A stretch of DNA of 17,895 bases from 2-02-FULL-43-11-A sp964477065 (GTDB lineage Bacteria; Patescibacteriota; Microgenomatia; UBA1406; HO2-37-13b), in assembly GCA_964477065.1 (NCBI GenBank), contig CAYZCU010000018.1, forward strand, positions 1 to 17,895, given 5' to 3'. The notes beneath the pieces are model-generated. The model saw nothing but the letters and a program-made list of their open reading frames with translations, was not told the DNA's origin and did no database searches. Below, in pieces: positions 12,099 to 17,895 of the stretch (position 1 is its first letter; each line of letters opens with the position of its first letter). The position numbers and the translations under genes are program-made.

Positions 12099-12581
12099 AT
12101 GTCATCACGATCAGTAAACAAAGTTATCTTAATAGGCAATCTCACCCGAGATCCTGAGTTAAAATATACACCACAGCAAACTGCTGTATGTACGTTTGGA
12201 TTAGCAACAAATCGAGGCTGGACAACCAAAACAGGGGAAACGAAAGAGGATGTCCAATTTCATCGTATTGTCTGCTGGCAAAAGCTTGCAGAACTCGCAG
12301 CTAATTTGCTCACCAAAGGACGCAAGGTGTACCTCGAAGGACGACTCGTCTATAGACAATTTGAAGGAAAAGATGGCACACAACGCAATCTTACCGAAAT
12401 CGTCATGGATGACTTCGTGCTCTTTGATGATCGCAAGACAGCAGGAGTGGGCGAAGCAGGTGCCAGTGCATCACACGACGCACATGATGAGATACCTGTC
12501 GTCGATATGGATGAGGAACTTATGGGCTCAACGAGTTCGAATGCTGTTGATTCAGTCGAACCAGATGATATTCCATTTTAA
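12099..12581 (+). CDS. ssb: Single-stranded DNA-binding protein
   Basis: 160 residues. The OB fold occupies about 1-112: NKVILIGNLTRDPELKYTP, then FGLATNRGWT, then FHRIVCWQKLAELAANLL, then KVYLEGRLVYRQFEGKDGTQ and LTEIVMDDFVLF. An acidic linker ends in the tip EPDDIPF, the tail that recruits RecO, PriA, Exo I and other partners. It coats single-stranded DNA in replication, repair and recombination, working with DnaX and RecR coded upstream. It lies between rpsF and rpsR as in most bacteria, with an added upstream element (12026-12056) and its own -10 box. Confidence 0.97.
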   Translation: MSSRSVNKVILIGNLTRDPELKYTPQQTAVCTFGLATNRGWTTKTGETKEDVQFHRIVCWQKLAELAANLLTKGRKVYLEGRLVYRQFEGKDGTQRNLTEIVMDDFVLFDDRKTAGVGEAGASASHDAHDEIPVVDMDEELMGSTSSNAVDSVEPDDIPF

Positions 12582-12586
12582 TGTTA

Positions 12587-12592
12587 TATAAT
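12587..12592 (+). promoter_or_regulatory. -10 box of rpsR
   Basis: TATAAT 10 nt before ATG 12603, just after the ssb stop. Confidence 0.5.
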
Positions 12593-12602
12593 TACGAAAC
12601 TT

Positions 12603-12839
12603 ATGTCACACAACGACTATTTCAATACATACGGGACACAACCTGATTATAAGGATGTCGAGACGCTCAAAAAGTTTCTTTCCCCACGCGGAAAGATCCT
12701 TCCACGAGATAAGTCTGGACTGACAGCAAAAAATCAGCGTGCGGTAGCAGAGCAAATCAAACTTGCTCGCCTTATGGCAATGCTTCCGTTCACCTCGTAT
12801 CAGAAAGAGCGACTTGCTCCTTCTGTTAAGACTGCATAA
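12603..12839 (+). CDS. rpsR: 30S ribosomal protein bS18
   Basis: 78 residues. The core DYKDVETLKKFLSPRGKILP, then RDKSGLTAKNQRAVAEQIKLARLMAMLPF matches bS18 (D-Y-K-D...L-x-x-F-x-S-x-x-G-K-I-x-P-R-x-x-T-G...Q-x-x-x-x-x-A-I-K-R-A-R-x-x-x-L-L-P-F). It pairs with bS6 on the small-subunit platform. ATG 12603 is 21 nt after the ssb stop. No terminator follows; the next gene's promoter begins within 11 nt of the stop. Confidence 0.94.
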   Translation: MSHNDYFNTYGTQPDYKDVETLKKFLSPRGKILPRDKSGLTAKNQRAVAEQIKLARLMAMLPFTSYQKERLAPSVKTA

Positions 12840-12849
12840 AAACTAGCGC

Positions 12850-12879
12850 TTACAATCACCATAGATAATCAACTATAAT
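12850..12879 (+). promoter_or_regulatory. Promoter of the 12888-16009 operon
   Basis: TTACAA (12850-12855), 18-bp spacer, TATAAT (12874-12879), then 8 nt to ATG 12888. The -10 box lies between the arms of the inverted repeat described next. Confidence 0.7.
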
Positions 12880-12893
12880 GAGTATCTATGGTG
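12857..12893. promoter_or_regulatory. Perfect 11-bp inverted repeat around -10 and start codon (operator candidate)
   Basis: CACCATAGATA (12857-12867) and TATCTATGGTG (12883-12893) are exact reverse complements separated by 15 bp. The left arm lies in the -35/-10 spacer and the right arm covers the predicted transcript start and the ATG. Because the mRNA would start in the right arm, the repeat should act as DNA (operator) for this promoter; in read-through RNA from rpsR it could fold as a hairpin that hides the start codon. Confidence 0.75.
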
Positions 12894-13610
12894 ATCAAGC
12901 TGAGTATTCCTGCAAACACACATCTCCTTGTCGAAACTGGCCAAAAAATTGCCCTTGGTGATCCACTTGTCGAAGAGACAACAACTGAAGATTTCACCTT
13001 GAGTATCAGCTCACAGCTCAAGATCAAGCCCCAGGATATCTTTCAATTTTGTACGGTACTCGTTGGAAACACGGTTGCGCCGGGGGATATTCTTGCACAA
13101 AAAAAGCACTTCCTAGGCAATAAAAAAGTCACGTGTAAAACTGTTGGGACAGTCAAGCATATCGATCACACTTCAGGGGTTATGACGCTTTCCAAACCAT
13201 CCGACAACACAGCACAGATTCGCTCATGTGTCACAGGAGAGATCAGAGATATCAATCTCGATGAAGGGACCTTGAGCGTCGAAATTGGGCCAGCGGACAG
13301 CTATTCTGCAAAGGGCAATCAAGACTGCGGAGGAAAATGGGTGTATCTCACGGATAAGGATGTTTTTTCGTGCGATGAAGATGATATTAAAAACGGTTGC
13401 ATTGGTATGCACATATCTCATAAGCACATCACCTCCAAAATGGAGGCTCTTGGCGCACTCTGCATTGTATCAGTAGACGGTCCTGAATCTGACATACCCT
13501 CTGTTCGTATAGATGAAAAAGTTGAAAGCACAATCTCACAAACATCGCGTACTCATGTTGTATACTCTTTACACGATATGAAATTATATGCATACTCACC
13601 AGTGATATGA
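12888..13610 (+). CDS. Conserved-looking protein of unknown function, first gene of protease operon
   Basis: 240 residues, no signal peptide or membrane helix. The N-terminus (IPANTHLLVETGQKIALGDPLVEET) and the segment around 56-75 (VLVGNTVAPGDILAQKKHFL) look like paired barrel-sandwich or lipoyl-like hairpins (G-x-x-V-x-x-G-D-x-L), and about 95-130 repeats the theme (GVMTLSKPSDNTAQIRSCVTGEI). The C-terminal half has four Cys (DCGG, SCDEDD, NGCIG, ALCIV) without a clear metal pattern. A scaffold or binding role for a protease system can be inferred only from context: the stop overlaps the ATG of the S41 protease (ATGA), so the two are translationally coupled, and htrA follows. I do not recognise the family. 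Confidence 0.7.
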   Translation: MVIKLSIPANTHLLVETGQKIALGDPLVEETTTEDFTLSISSQLKIKPQDIFQFCTVLVGNTVAPGDILAQKKHFLGNKKVTCKTVGTVKHIDHTSGVMTLSKPSDNTAQIRSCVTGEIRDINLDEGTLSVEIGPADSYSAKGNQDCGGKWVYLTDKDVFSCDEDDIKNGCIGMHISHKHITSKMEALGALCIVSVDGPESDIPSVRIDEKVESTISQTSRTHVVYSLHDMKLYAYSPVI

Positions 13611-14851
13611 CACGATTGAAAGGTATACCAGATAAACTTTTAATACTTGCAGTTCTTGTAGCTGTTTTTGGTTCGGGATTTGCATTTGGAGAGCGCAGAG
13701 CTCAGCAACGCCCCCGTGAGACTTCCTACAATTACACGGTCAAAAATGTCAAAGATGCCAAGCACTCGACCATAGATTTTGCCCTCTTCTGGGAAGCATG
13801 GAACAAGCTCGAGGACAAATTCGTCAATAAAGAAAAAATTGATCCACAAACACTGTATTACGGGGCTATTAAAGGCATGGTTGCAGCCGCAGGTGATCCA
13901 TATACTTTTTTCCTCACTCCTAAAGAAAACACAGAGAGCAAGCAAGATCTCGCAGGGAAATTTTATGGAATTGGTGCAGAACTTGGACTGCGTAACAATG
14001 CTATTGTTGTGGTGACCCCGATTAAAAAATCTCCAGCTGAAAAAGCTGGTGTACGTGCGGGTGATATTATTACCAAAGTTGATGGCAAGCCTACAAGAAA
14101 CTGGACGCTTTTTGAGGCTGTTTCCAAAATTCGAGGTGAAAAAGATACGCAAGTCACGTTGACAATGCTTCGTGAAGGCATGGATGATGAAATCTCTATC
14201 AAAATAACGCGTGGTGAAATAGATGTGCCATTTGTCGAAGTAACCTATGAAAAAAACATTGCACATGTCGAGTTATCCCGATTTGGTGACCCAACAGATG
14301 ACGAATGGAACAAACTCGTCGATGAATTGCTCGTTCGAAAAAATGCTGGAACGCTCAAAGGAATCGTCCTTGATATGCGTGGCAACCCAGGTGGGCTTCT
14401 GGAAAGTGCCATTTATGTTTCAAATGAGTTTGTCAAAACGGGCACCGTTATCGTCAAGCAAGAATTTGCCGACCAAGATCCTCAGATTTATAAGGCGGCC
14501 CGCAACGGCCGACTCATCGGCGTCCCTGTCGTCGTTATGCTCAATAAAGGCTCTGCTTCTGCATCAGAGATTGTCGGTGGAGCACTTCGCGCAACAGTCA
14601 AGGCACCAATTGTTGGTGAAAATAGCTTTGGAAAGGGGACTGTCCAAGTAGCTGAGGACCTCACAGGCGGGGCTGGCATCCATGTCACTATTTCAAAATG
14701 GGTATTACCAGATGGAACATGGATACATGAAACGGGAATTAAGCCTGACATAGCAATCAAAAATGATATTCCTGATGGAAATACGTTGACACGACAACTG
14801 GATAAACAGCTTGACAAAGCGTTTGAGACCTTGCTACAAAGTAATGCGTAG
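13607..14851 (+). CDS. S41 C-terminal processing peptidase with PDZ domain
   Basis: 414 residues. A membrane anchor at about 9-28 (DKLLILAVLVAVFGSGFAFG) leads to an extracytoplasmic enzyme. The CtpA/Prc plan is complete: N-terminal helical segment (FWEAWNKLEDKF), GDPYTFFLTPKE at 96-107, PDZ at about 113-200 (GIGAELGLRN, SPAEKAGVRAGDIITKVDG), and the catalytic core with GIVLDMRGNPGG at 252-263, nucleophile Ser318 in NKGSASASEIVGG and Lys343 in FGKGTVQ (25 residues apart, as in E. coli Prc). Such proteases trim protein C-termini and control envelope and cell-wall enzymes. It overlaps the upstream gene by 4 nt and htrA begins 6 nt after it. Confidence 0.95.
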   Translation: MTRLKGIPDKLLILAVLVAVFGSGFAFGERRAQQRPRETSYNYTVKNVKDAKHSTIDFALFWEAWNKLEDKFVNKEKIDPQTLYYGAIKGMVAAAGDPYTFFLTPKENTESKQDLAGKFYGIGAELGLRNNAIVVVTPIKKSPAEKAGVRAGDIITKVDGKPTRNWTLFEAVSKIRGEKDTQVTLTMLREGMDDEISIKITRGEIDVPFVEVTYEKNIAHVELSRFGDPTDDEWNKLVDELLVRKNAGTLKGIVLDMRGNPGGLLESAIYVSNEFVKTGTVIVKQEFADQDPQIYKAARNGRLIGVPVVVMLNKGSASASEIVGGALRATVKAPIVGENSFGKGTVQVAEDLTGGAGIHVTISKWVLPDGTWIHETGIKPDIAIKNDIPDGNTLTRQLDKQLDKAFETLLQSNA

Positions 14852-14857
14852 AAAAAC

Positions 14858-16009
14858 ATGAAAAAAATCATTGTTTTACTGACACTTTTGGGTATTTGCT
14901 GGTATATTGGCCAAAAGGAAGGCTATCTTCAGCCGGTACACCTCCGAAATCCCTTTACAGCCCAAACACTCGATAGCGCTTTTACTCGTACCACCCAGCG
15001 AGTCCAGGTGCTTGATGAAGAATCAAGCACGATTTCTGCAATTGATAAAGCACTCCCATCCGTCGTCACTGTTAAAGTAACCAAGACGTCCCGCACACCT
15101 GACCGAATCTCCATTAATCCGTTTGATACCTCCTCACCATTTCAACAGATTCCTGGTGAAGATAGAACAATTGAGGGGAATATTGGAAGTGGTTTCGCCC
15201 TTGCCCCAAATCTCGTTGTGACAAACAAGCATGTCGTGTCAGATACTGATGCAACATATAGTGTTTTAGTTGGATCGCAGACATATGAGGTGTCAGATAT
15301 TTCACGTGATCCCCTCAATGATCTTGCTTTATTGAAGGTCAAAACGACGAATCTCAAGCCTATTACCCTTTCAGATTCATCGCATCTTAAACTTGGACAG
15401 CGTGTGATCGCTATCGGGACCCCCCTTGGTGAGTTTACCAACTCAGTGACAACAGGAATTATTTCAGGGCTGGGGAGAGGAATTACAGCTGGATCACCAT
15501 TTGAAGGCTTTGTCGAGCGATTAGACAACGTCATTCAGACTGATGCAGCAATCAATCCAGGTAACTCAGGTGGACCACTCCTAAACTCCAAAGGTGATGT
15601 CATCGGGATTAACACTGCAGTTTCCCAAGGCAGTCAAAACATAGGTTTTGCTATTCCTGTGAATGTCCTCAAAGATCTGGTCAAAAATTATGATGCTTCA
15701 GCGGGCCTGATCCAAAGACCAGTTTTAGGCGTTCGCTACCAAATGCTCAAAAAGGAAACCGCCTTGCTTAACAATGTCCCTGAAGGCGCCTATGTCGTCG
15801 AGGTAGTACCCGCATCCCCAGCTGATAAGGCTGGTATGCAACGAGGGGATATTATTACTCAATTCAACAACCAACGCATTCATGGGACAGATGATAATAC
15901 TCTCCAAAAAGCAATTGCTCGCCAAAAAGTCAACTCAGCCGTCAAAATCATCTTTTGGCGTGATGGCAAAACGATCAATAAGACAGTCACACTTTCCCCG
16001 ATTCAATAA
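14858..16009 (+). CDS. HtrA/DegP-like S1C serine protease with one PDZ domain
   Basis: 383 residues. A single N-terminal hydrophobic segment (KIIVLLTLLGICWYIG, 3-18) anchors or exports it. Trypsin-like triad: His125 (VVTNKHVV), Asp155 (DPLNDLALLKV) and Ser237 (NPGNSGGPLLN). One PDZ domain follows from about 285 (VLGVRYQML, PASPADKAGMQRGDIITQFN). HtrA proteins degrade or hold misfolded envelope proteins as oligomers. Together with the S41 protease it makes an envelope proteolysis operon of three coupled genes. The 3' end overlaps the convergent gene on the other strand by 23 nt, so no terminator separates them. Confidence 0.95.
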   Translation: MKKIIVLLTLLGICWYIGQKEGYLQPVHLRNPFTAQTLDSAFTRTTQRVQVLDEESSTISAIDKALPSVVTVKVTKTSRTPDRISINPFDTSSPFQQIPGEDRTIEGNIGSGFALAPNLVVTNKHVVSDTDATYSVLVGSQTYEVSDISRDPLNDLALLKVKTTNLKPITLSDSSHLKLGQRVIAIGTPLGEFTNSVTTGIISGLGRGITAGSPFEGFVERLDNVIQTDAAINPGNSGGPLLNSKGDVIGINTAVSQGSQNIGFAIPVNVLKDLVKNYDASAGLIQRPVLGVRYQMLKKETALLNNVPEGAYVVEVVPASPADKAGMQRGDIITQFNNQRIHGTDDNTLQKAIARQKVNSAVKIIFWRDGKTINKTVTLSPIQ

Positions 16010-16571
16010 ACCGTATAAAGTGATACGGATCTTTGAAATACTCCTTTGATAACGACATATCGACAATCCCGTGCTCAATCCGATGGCTATACTCAGCCAA
16101 TGAGCACCATGGATAGTCATGTGTATTGCCATCACGTACCATATCTGTGCTAATTGGCATCATATTGATATAACGGAGCGCACTAAGACATTCACCTTTT
16201 TGAAGGATTGGTGACACAATTGGATCGTCTTGAAATACTCGTCGCGTGATGCTAAAAAGAGCCCCATAATATGCTCCAATCGCTTCATTGACTGCTGTAC
16301 AAAACGTTGCAATTCCTGTGTCTACCTCTTGTTTCACCAGAATCGCATACTCATCAGGCATAATACAGTAGGCTCGAATGCGCACCCTCGGACGACATCG
16401 CACTTTTCCCTTTATGACAAGCCGAATTGATTGATAATAATGCATCAGCTCCCGCATTTGCAAACAAAGTGCAGAGCTTCCAAATACAATCTGGTCCCCA
16501 TAGGTCCGAAAAGCAACAAAATATTCACCTCCTGTCTGACAATCGCGTAGATCTGATACGTGTGGCAACAT
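15987..16571 (-). CDS. REP-associated tyrosine transposase-like (IS200-like) protein with lost HUH motif
   Basis: 194 residues, the size of REP-associated tyrosine transposases (RAYT). The family frame is visible: YFVAFRTYGDQIVF at 17-30 (usual Y-H-V-x-x-R-x-x-x-x-x-I-F), IRAYCIMPDEYAIL at 65-78 (usual A-Y-x-L-M-P-N-H-x-H-L), AYYGALFSITRRVFQ at 100-114 (catalytic Tyr helix and G-x-x-F-Q), ALRYINMMPI at 131-140 and DYPWCSLAEY at 152-161. Both His of the HUH motif are replaced (Glu74, Ala76), so metal-dependent nicking should be lost while the fold and Tyr101/102 remain. This suggests a domesticated DNA- or RNA-binding protein. Start ATG follows TAGCAT by 6 nt; the antitoxin gene lies upstream on the same strand, with the 31-bp element between them. 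Confidence 0.7.
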   Translation of the reverse strand: MLPHVSDLRDCQTGGEYFVAFRTYGDQIVFGSSALCLQMRELMHYYQSIRLVIKGKVRCRPRVRIRAYCIMPDEYAILVKQEVDTGIATFCTAVNEAIGAYYGALFSITRRVFQDDPIVSPILQKGECLSALRYINMMPISTDMVRDGNTHDYPWCSLAEYSHRIEHGIVDMSLSKEYFKDPYHFIRFIESGKV

Positions 16572-16577
16572 AGGATC

Positions 16578-16583
16578 ATGCTA
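16578..16583 (-). promoter_or_regulatory. -10 box of the transposase-like gene
   Basis: Minus strand TAGCAT (16583-16578), 6 nt before the ATG. A 17-bp spacer would put the -35 inside the 31-bp element. Confidence 0.4.
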
Positions 16584-16591
16584 CAACACGA

Positions 16592-16622
16592 TTATGAAAT
16601 ATTTATGAAATAGCCTCAAAAT
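16592..16622 (-). promoter_or_regulatory. 31-bp shared element (copy B) upstream of the transposase-like gene
   Basis: Read on the minus strand this differs from 12026-12056 at one position. It starts 2 nt after the antitoxin stop codon and ends 20 nt before the transposase-like start, so it has the same gene-stop/element/next-gene arrangement as copy A. It holds two TTTCATAA words 11 bp apart and would overlap the -35 region of the downstream gene. Confidence 0.7.
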
Positions 16623-16624
16623 CT

Positions 16625-16925
16625 TTATGAAGTAGTACCTTCATCCAGAATAGCGTTAAACTCCTTAACTGAAGAAACTGAATAGGTATTTTGATCAAAA
16701 TCTGCATCATGTAACATGGAGCCATATCGTAATTCAGCTTGAGGAGAAATTGTATATGACGTATCAGTAAAGNNNNNNNNNNATATTTACAGATTTCGAA
16801 GCAAACTTAGTCAAAAATAATCGTATGACTTCCTGTATAGAAGAGAATCCTTGCTGTAAAGCAATTTCTTCAGCACGCAAACGAATAGTTGCATCAATCG
16901 GTATCTGGAGAGTCATTTTTTTCAT
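16625..16925 (-). CDS. RelB/DinJ-like ribbon-helix-helix antitoxin, interrupted by assembly gap
   Basis: From ATG 16925 the minus strand reads MKKMTLQIPIDATIRLRAEE, then IALQQGFSSIQEVIRLFLTKFASKSVN, an N-terminal beta strand and two helices of the RHH DNA-binding fold as in RelB/DinJ antitoxins. Ten Ns (16773-16782) follow. Beyond them one frame continues FTDTSYTISPQAELRYGSM, then LHDADFDQNTYSVSSVKEFN, then AILDEGTTS and stops at TAA 16627-16625; the S-P-x-A-E-x-R-Y-x-x-M and final L-D-E are usual for this family. The halves join in frame only if the true gap is a multiple of three, so the ten Ns are a placeholder. No toxin gene is adjacent; the next gene is the transposase-like one. An internal ATG at 16916 is an alternative start. 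Confidence 0.75.
16773..16782. other. Assembly gap
   Basis: Ten Ns inside the antitoxin gene. Reading frames on the two sides are compatible only with a missing length divisible by three. Confidence 0.98.
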
Positions 16926-16934
16926 ATACATATA

Positions 16935-16962
16935 ATTATACTGTTTTCATAACATTATGCAA
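16935..16962 (-). promoter_or_regulatory. Promoter of the antitoxin gene, with a TTTCATAA word in the spacer
   Basis: Minus strand TTGCAT (16962-16957), 16-bp spacer, TATAAT (16940-16935), then 9 nt to ATG 16925. The plus-strand word TTTCATAA (16945-16952) lies between -35 and -10 in the place of an operator. Confidence 0.7.
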
Positions 16963-17004
16963 GGGCTAGATATGCACATCAGGCTCTATTTTAAGACTTT
17001 CTGC

Positions 17005-17010
17005 TATAAT
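17005..17010 (+). promoter_or_regulatory. -10 box of hisS
   Basis: TATAAT 7 nt before ATG 17018; -35 unclear. Confidence 0.6.
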
Positions 17011-17017
17011 TACCTCT

Positions 17018-17895
17018 ATGACTGTCAAAAGCACGCAGCCCCTCAAGGGCTTCAGAGACAGATATCCTGAAGACAAAGCATTTCAGGAGTATCTTTTTGC
17101 CACCGCTCGCGCGGTTGCGCAATCTTTTGGTTTTCAGGAATATGATGGTCCGCTTGTCGAGCCACTTGATTTGTATGTCGGCAAGACCTCTCGCGAGCTT
17201 CTCGAAGAACAGGCATTTACCCTCACAGACCGCAATGGGGAAGTACTTATGCTTCGACCTGAAATGACACCTTCACTTGCTCGGATGGTTGCAGCTCGCG
17301 CACAGCAATTAGTCCTGCCTATCAAACTCTTCAGCATTGGGCTTCGATACCGCTATGAGGCTCCACAACGAGGAAGAGATCGAGAATTTTATCAATTGGA
17401 CTTTGATATTCTTGGAGCAGATGGGCAGATCGCTGAAATTGAGCTTTTGCGTGTCATTGTGGCATTGTTTAATAAACTTGGAGCCACAGACAAAGATTTT
17501 ACGATTAACATCAACTCACGAGCCATCCTCAATTCACTTCTGACGGAGATGGGTATAGCTGAAAGGATTCTTCCAGATGTTGTCAGATGTATCGATCGCA
17601 AGGCGAAGGTTACCCCAGAAGCATGGGACGATATGGTGATGAAAACTGGCGTCACAGAGGAACAGCTAGCACAGCTCAAAAAAACACTCTCAGATACGGA
17701 CGTTTACAGTAAAGCCTTTGAACCTTTTATGAAGCTCGCACGAGCCTATGGTATCGACTCGTATATCACCATTAACCCTGAGATTGTGCGCGGATTAGAC
17801 TACTACACGGGGCTCGTCTTTGAAGTGACCTCCCTCGTTGGCACTTTGAAACGCTCACTCCTTGGTGGGGGTCGCTATGCAACCCTTGTTGAAAA
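17018..17895 (+). CDS. hisS: Histidyl-tRNA synthetase, partial (3' end outside window)
   Basis: The open frame runs from ATG 17018 to the right edge, 292 codons. Class II HisRS features: MTVKSTQPLKGFRDRYPEDK at the start (usual P-x-G-x-R-D), LRPEMTPSLARM (motif region P-E-x-T-x-x-x-x-R), motif 2 RYRYEAPQRGRDREFYQLDFDILG, and the histidine-specific RGLDYYTGLVFEV. The last visible segment, LLGGGRYATLVE, matches the G-G-G-R-Y-D-G-L motif except that Asp and Gly are replaced by Ala and Thr. It charges tRNA-His. The gene has its own TATAAT box and is probably leaderless. About 130 residues including the anticodon-binding domain should lie beyond the window. Confidence 0.95.
   Translation, partial: MTVKSTQPLKGFRDRYPEDKAFQEYLFATARAVAQSFGFQEYDGPLVEPLDLYVGKTSRELLEEQAFTLTDRNGEVLMLRPEMTPSLARMVAARAQQLVLPIKLFSIGLRYRYEAPQRGRDREFYQLDFDILGADGQIAEIELLRVIVALFNKLGATDKDFTININSRAILNSLLTEMGIAERILPDVVRCIDRKAKVTPEAWDDMVMKTGVTEEQLAQLKKTLSDTDVYSKAFEPFMKLARAYGIDSYITINPEIVRGLDYYTGLVFEVTSLVGTLKRSLLGGGRYATLVE

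Noticed and set aside
16592..16640. REP element belonging to the RAYT-like gene
   Set aside because: No stable imperfect hairpin with a GTAG foot is seen; the direct TTTCATAA words look more like an operator.

Overview
The window looks like a piece of a Candidate Phyla Radiation (Patescibacteria) genome or a similarly reduced bacterium. The reasons are compact gene packing, shortened housekeeping proteins (ProRS without its editing insert, DnaX without the usual zinc-binding Cys residues, variant YbeY and RNase J), and many small orphan proteins. Genes end at TAA, TAG or TGA with no in-frame TGA, so the standard code fits and the UGA=Gly lineages are unlikely. The phylum call is inference; no marker gene settles it. 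Positions 16773-16782 are an assembly gap (Ns).

Layout. 1-2202: end of an rseP-like site-2 protease, then proS and a DHH-superfamily phosphoesterase. 2246-3461: a membrane-anchored Cys-rich protein, rpsU (bS21) and a variant ybeY. 3483-5537: a leader made of CTAG octamer repeats, then dnaX-ybaB-recR. On the minus strand, 7816-5534 carries a sigma-70-like factor and RNase J. 7872-9239: a MIP18/DUF59 protein, a charged orphan protein, tRNA-Pro(CGG) and an orphan ORF. 9314-11614: a polysaccharide deacetylase and cysS. 11656-12839: a second CTAG-octamer leader, then rpsF-ssb-rpsR. 12888-16009: a protein of unknown function, an S41 C-terminal processing protease and an HtrA protease. On the minus strand, 16925-15987 carries a ribbon-helix-helix antitoxin (broken by the gap) and a REP-associated-transposase-like protein that has lost its HUH motif. 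17018-end: hisS, partial.

Expression signals. Most transcription units show a good -10 box (TATAAT, TATACT, TACAAT and similar) 5-10 nt before the start codon, so the transcript should begin at or next to the AUG: leaderless or nearly leaderless mRNAs are the rule. The clear exception is rpsU, with a promoter about 60 nt upstream and a strong Shine-Dalgarno sequence. The other exceptions are the dnaX and rpsF operons, whose leaders consist almost entirely of CTAG-core octamers and end in a shared 35-nt module (30 of 35 identical) that abuts the start codon.

The strongest candidates for something undescribed are: (1) this pair of CTAG-octamer leaders in front of replication/repair and ribosomal genes; (2) a 31-bp element holding two TTTCATAA words 11 bp apart, shared by the upstream regions of ssb and the domesticated-transposase gene, with the same word in the antitoxin promoter; (3) an SD-led rpsU in a leaderless genome, which recalls bS21 autoregulation in Bacteroidota.
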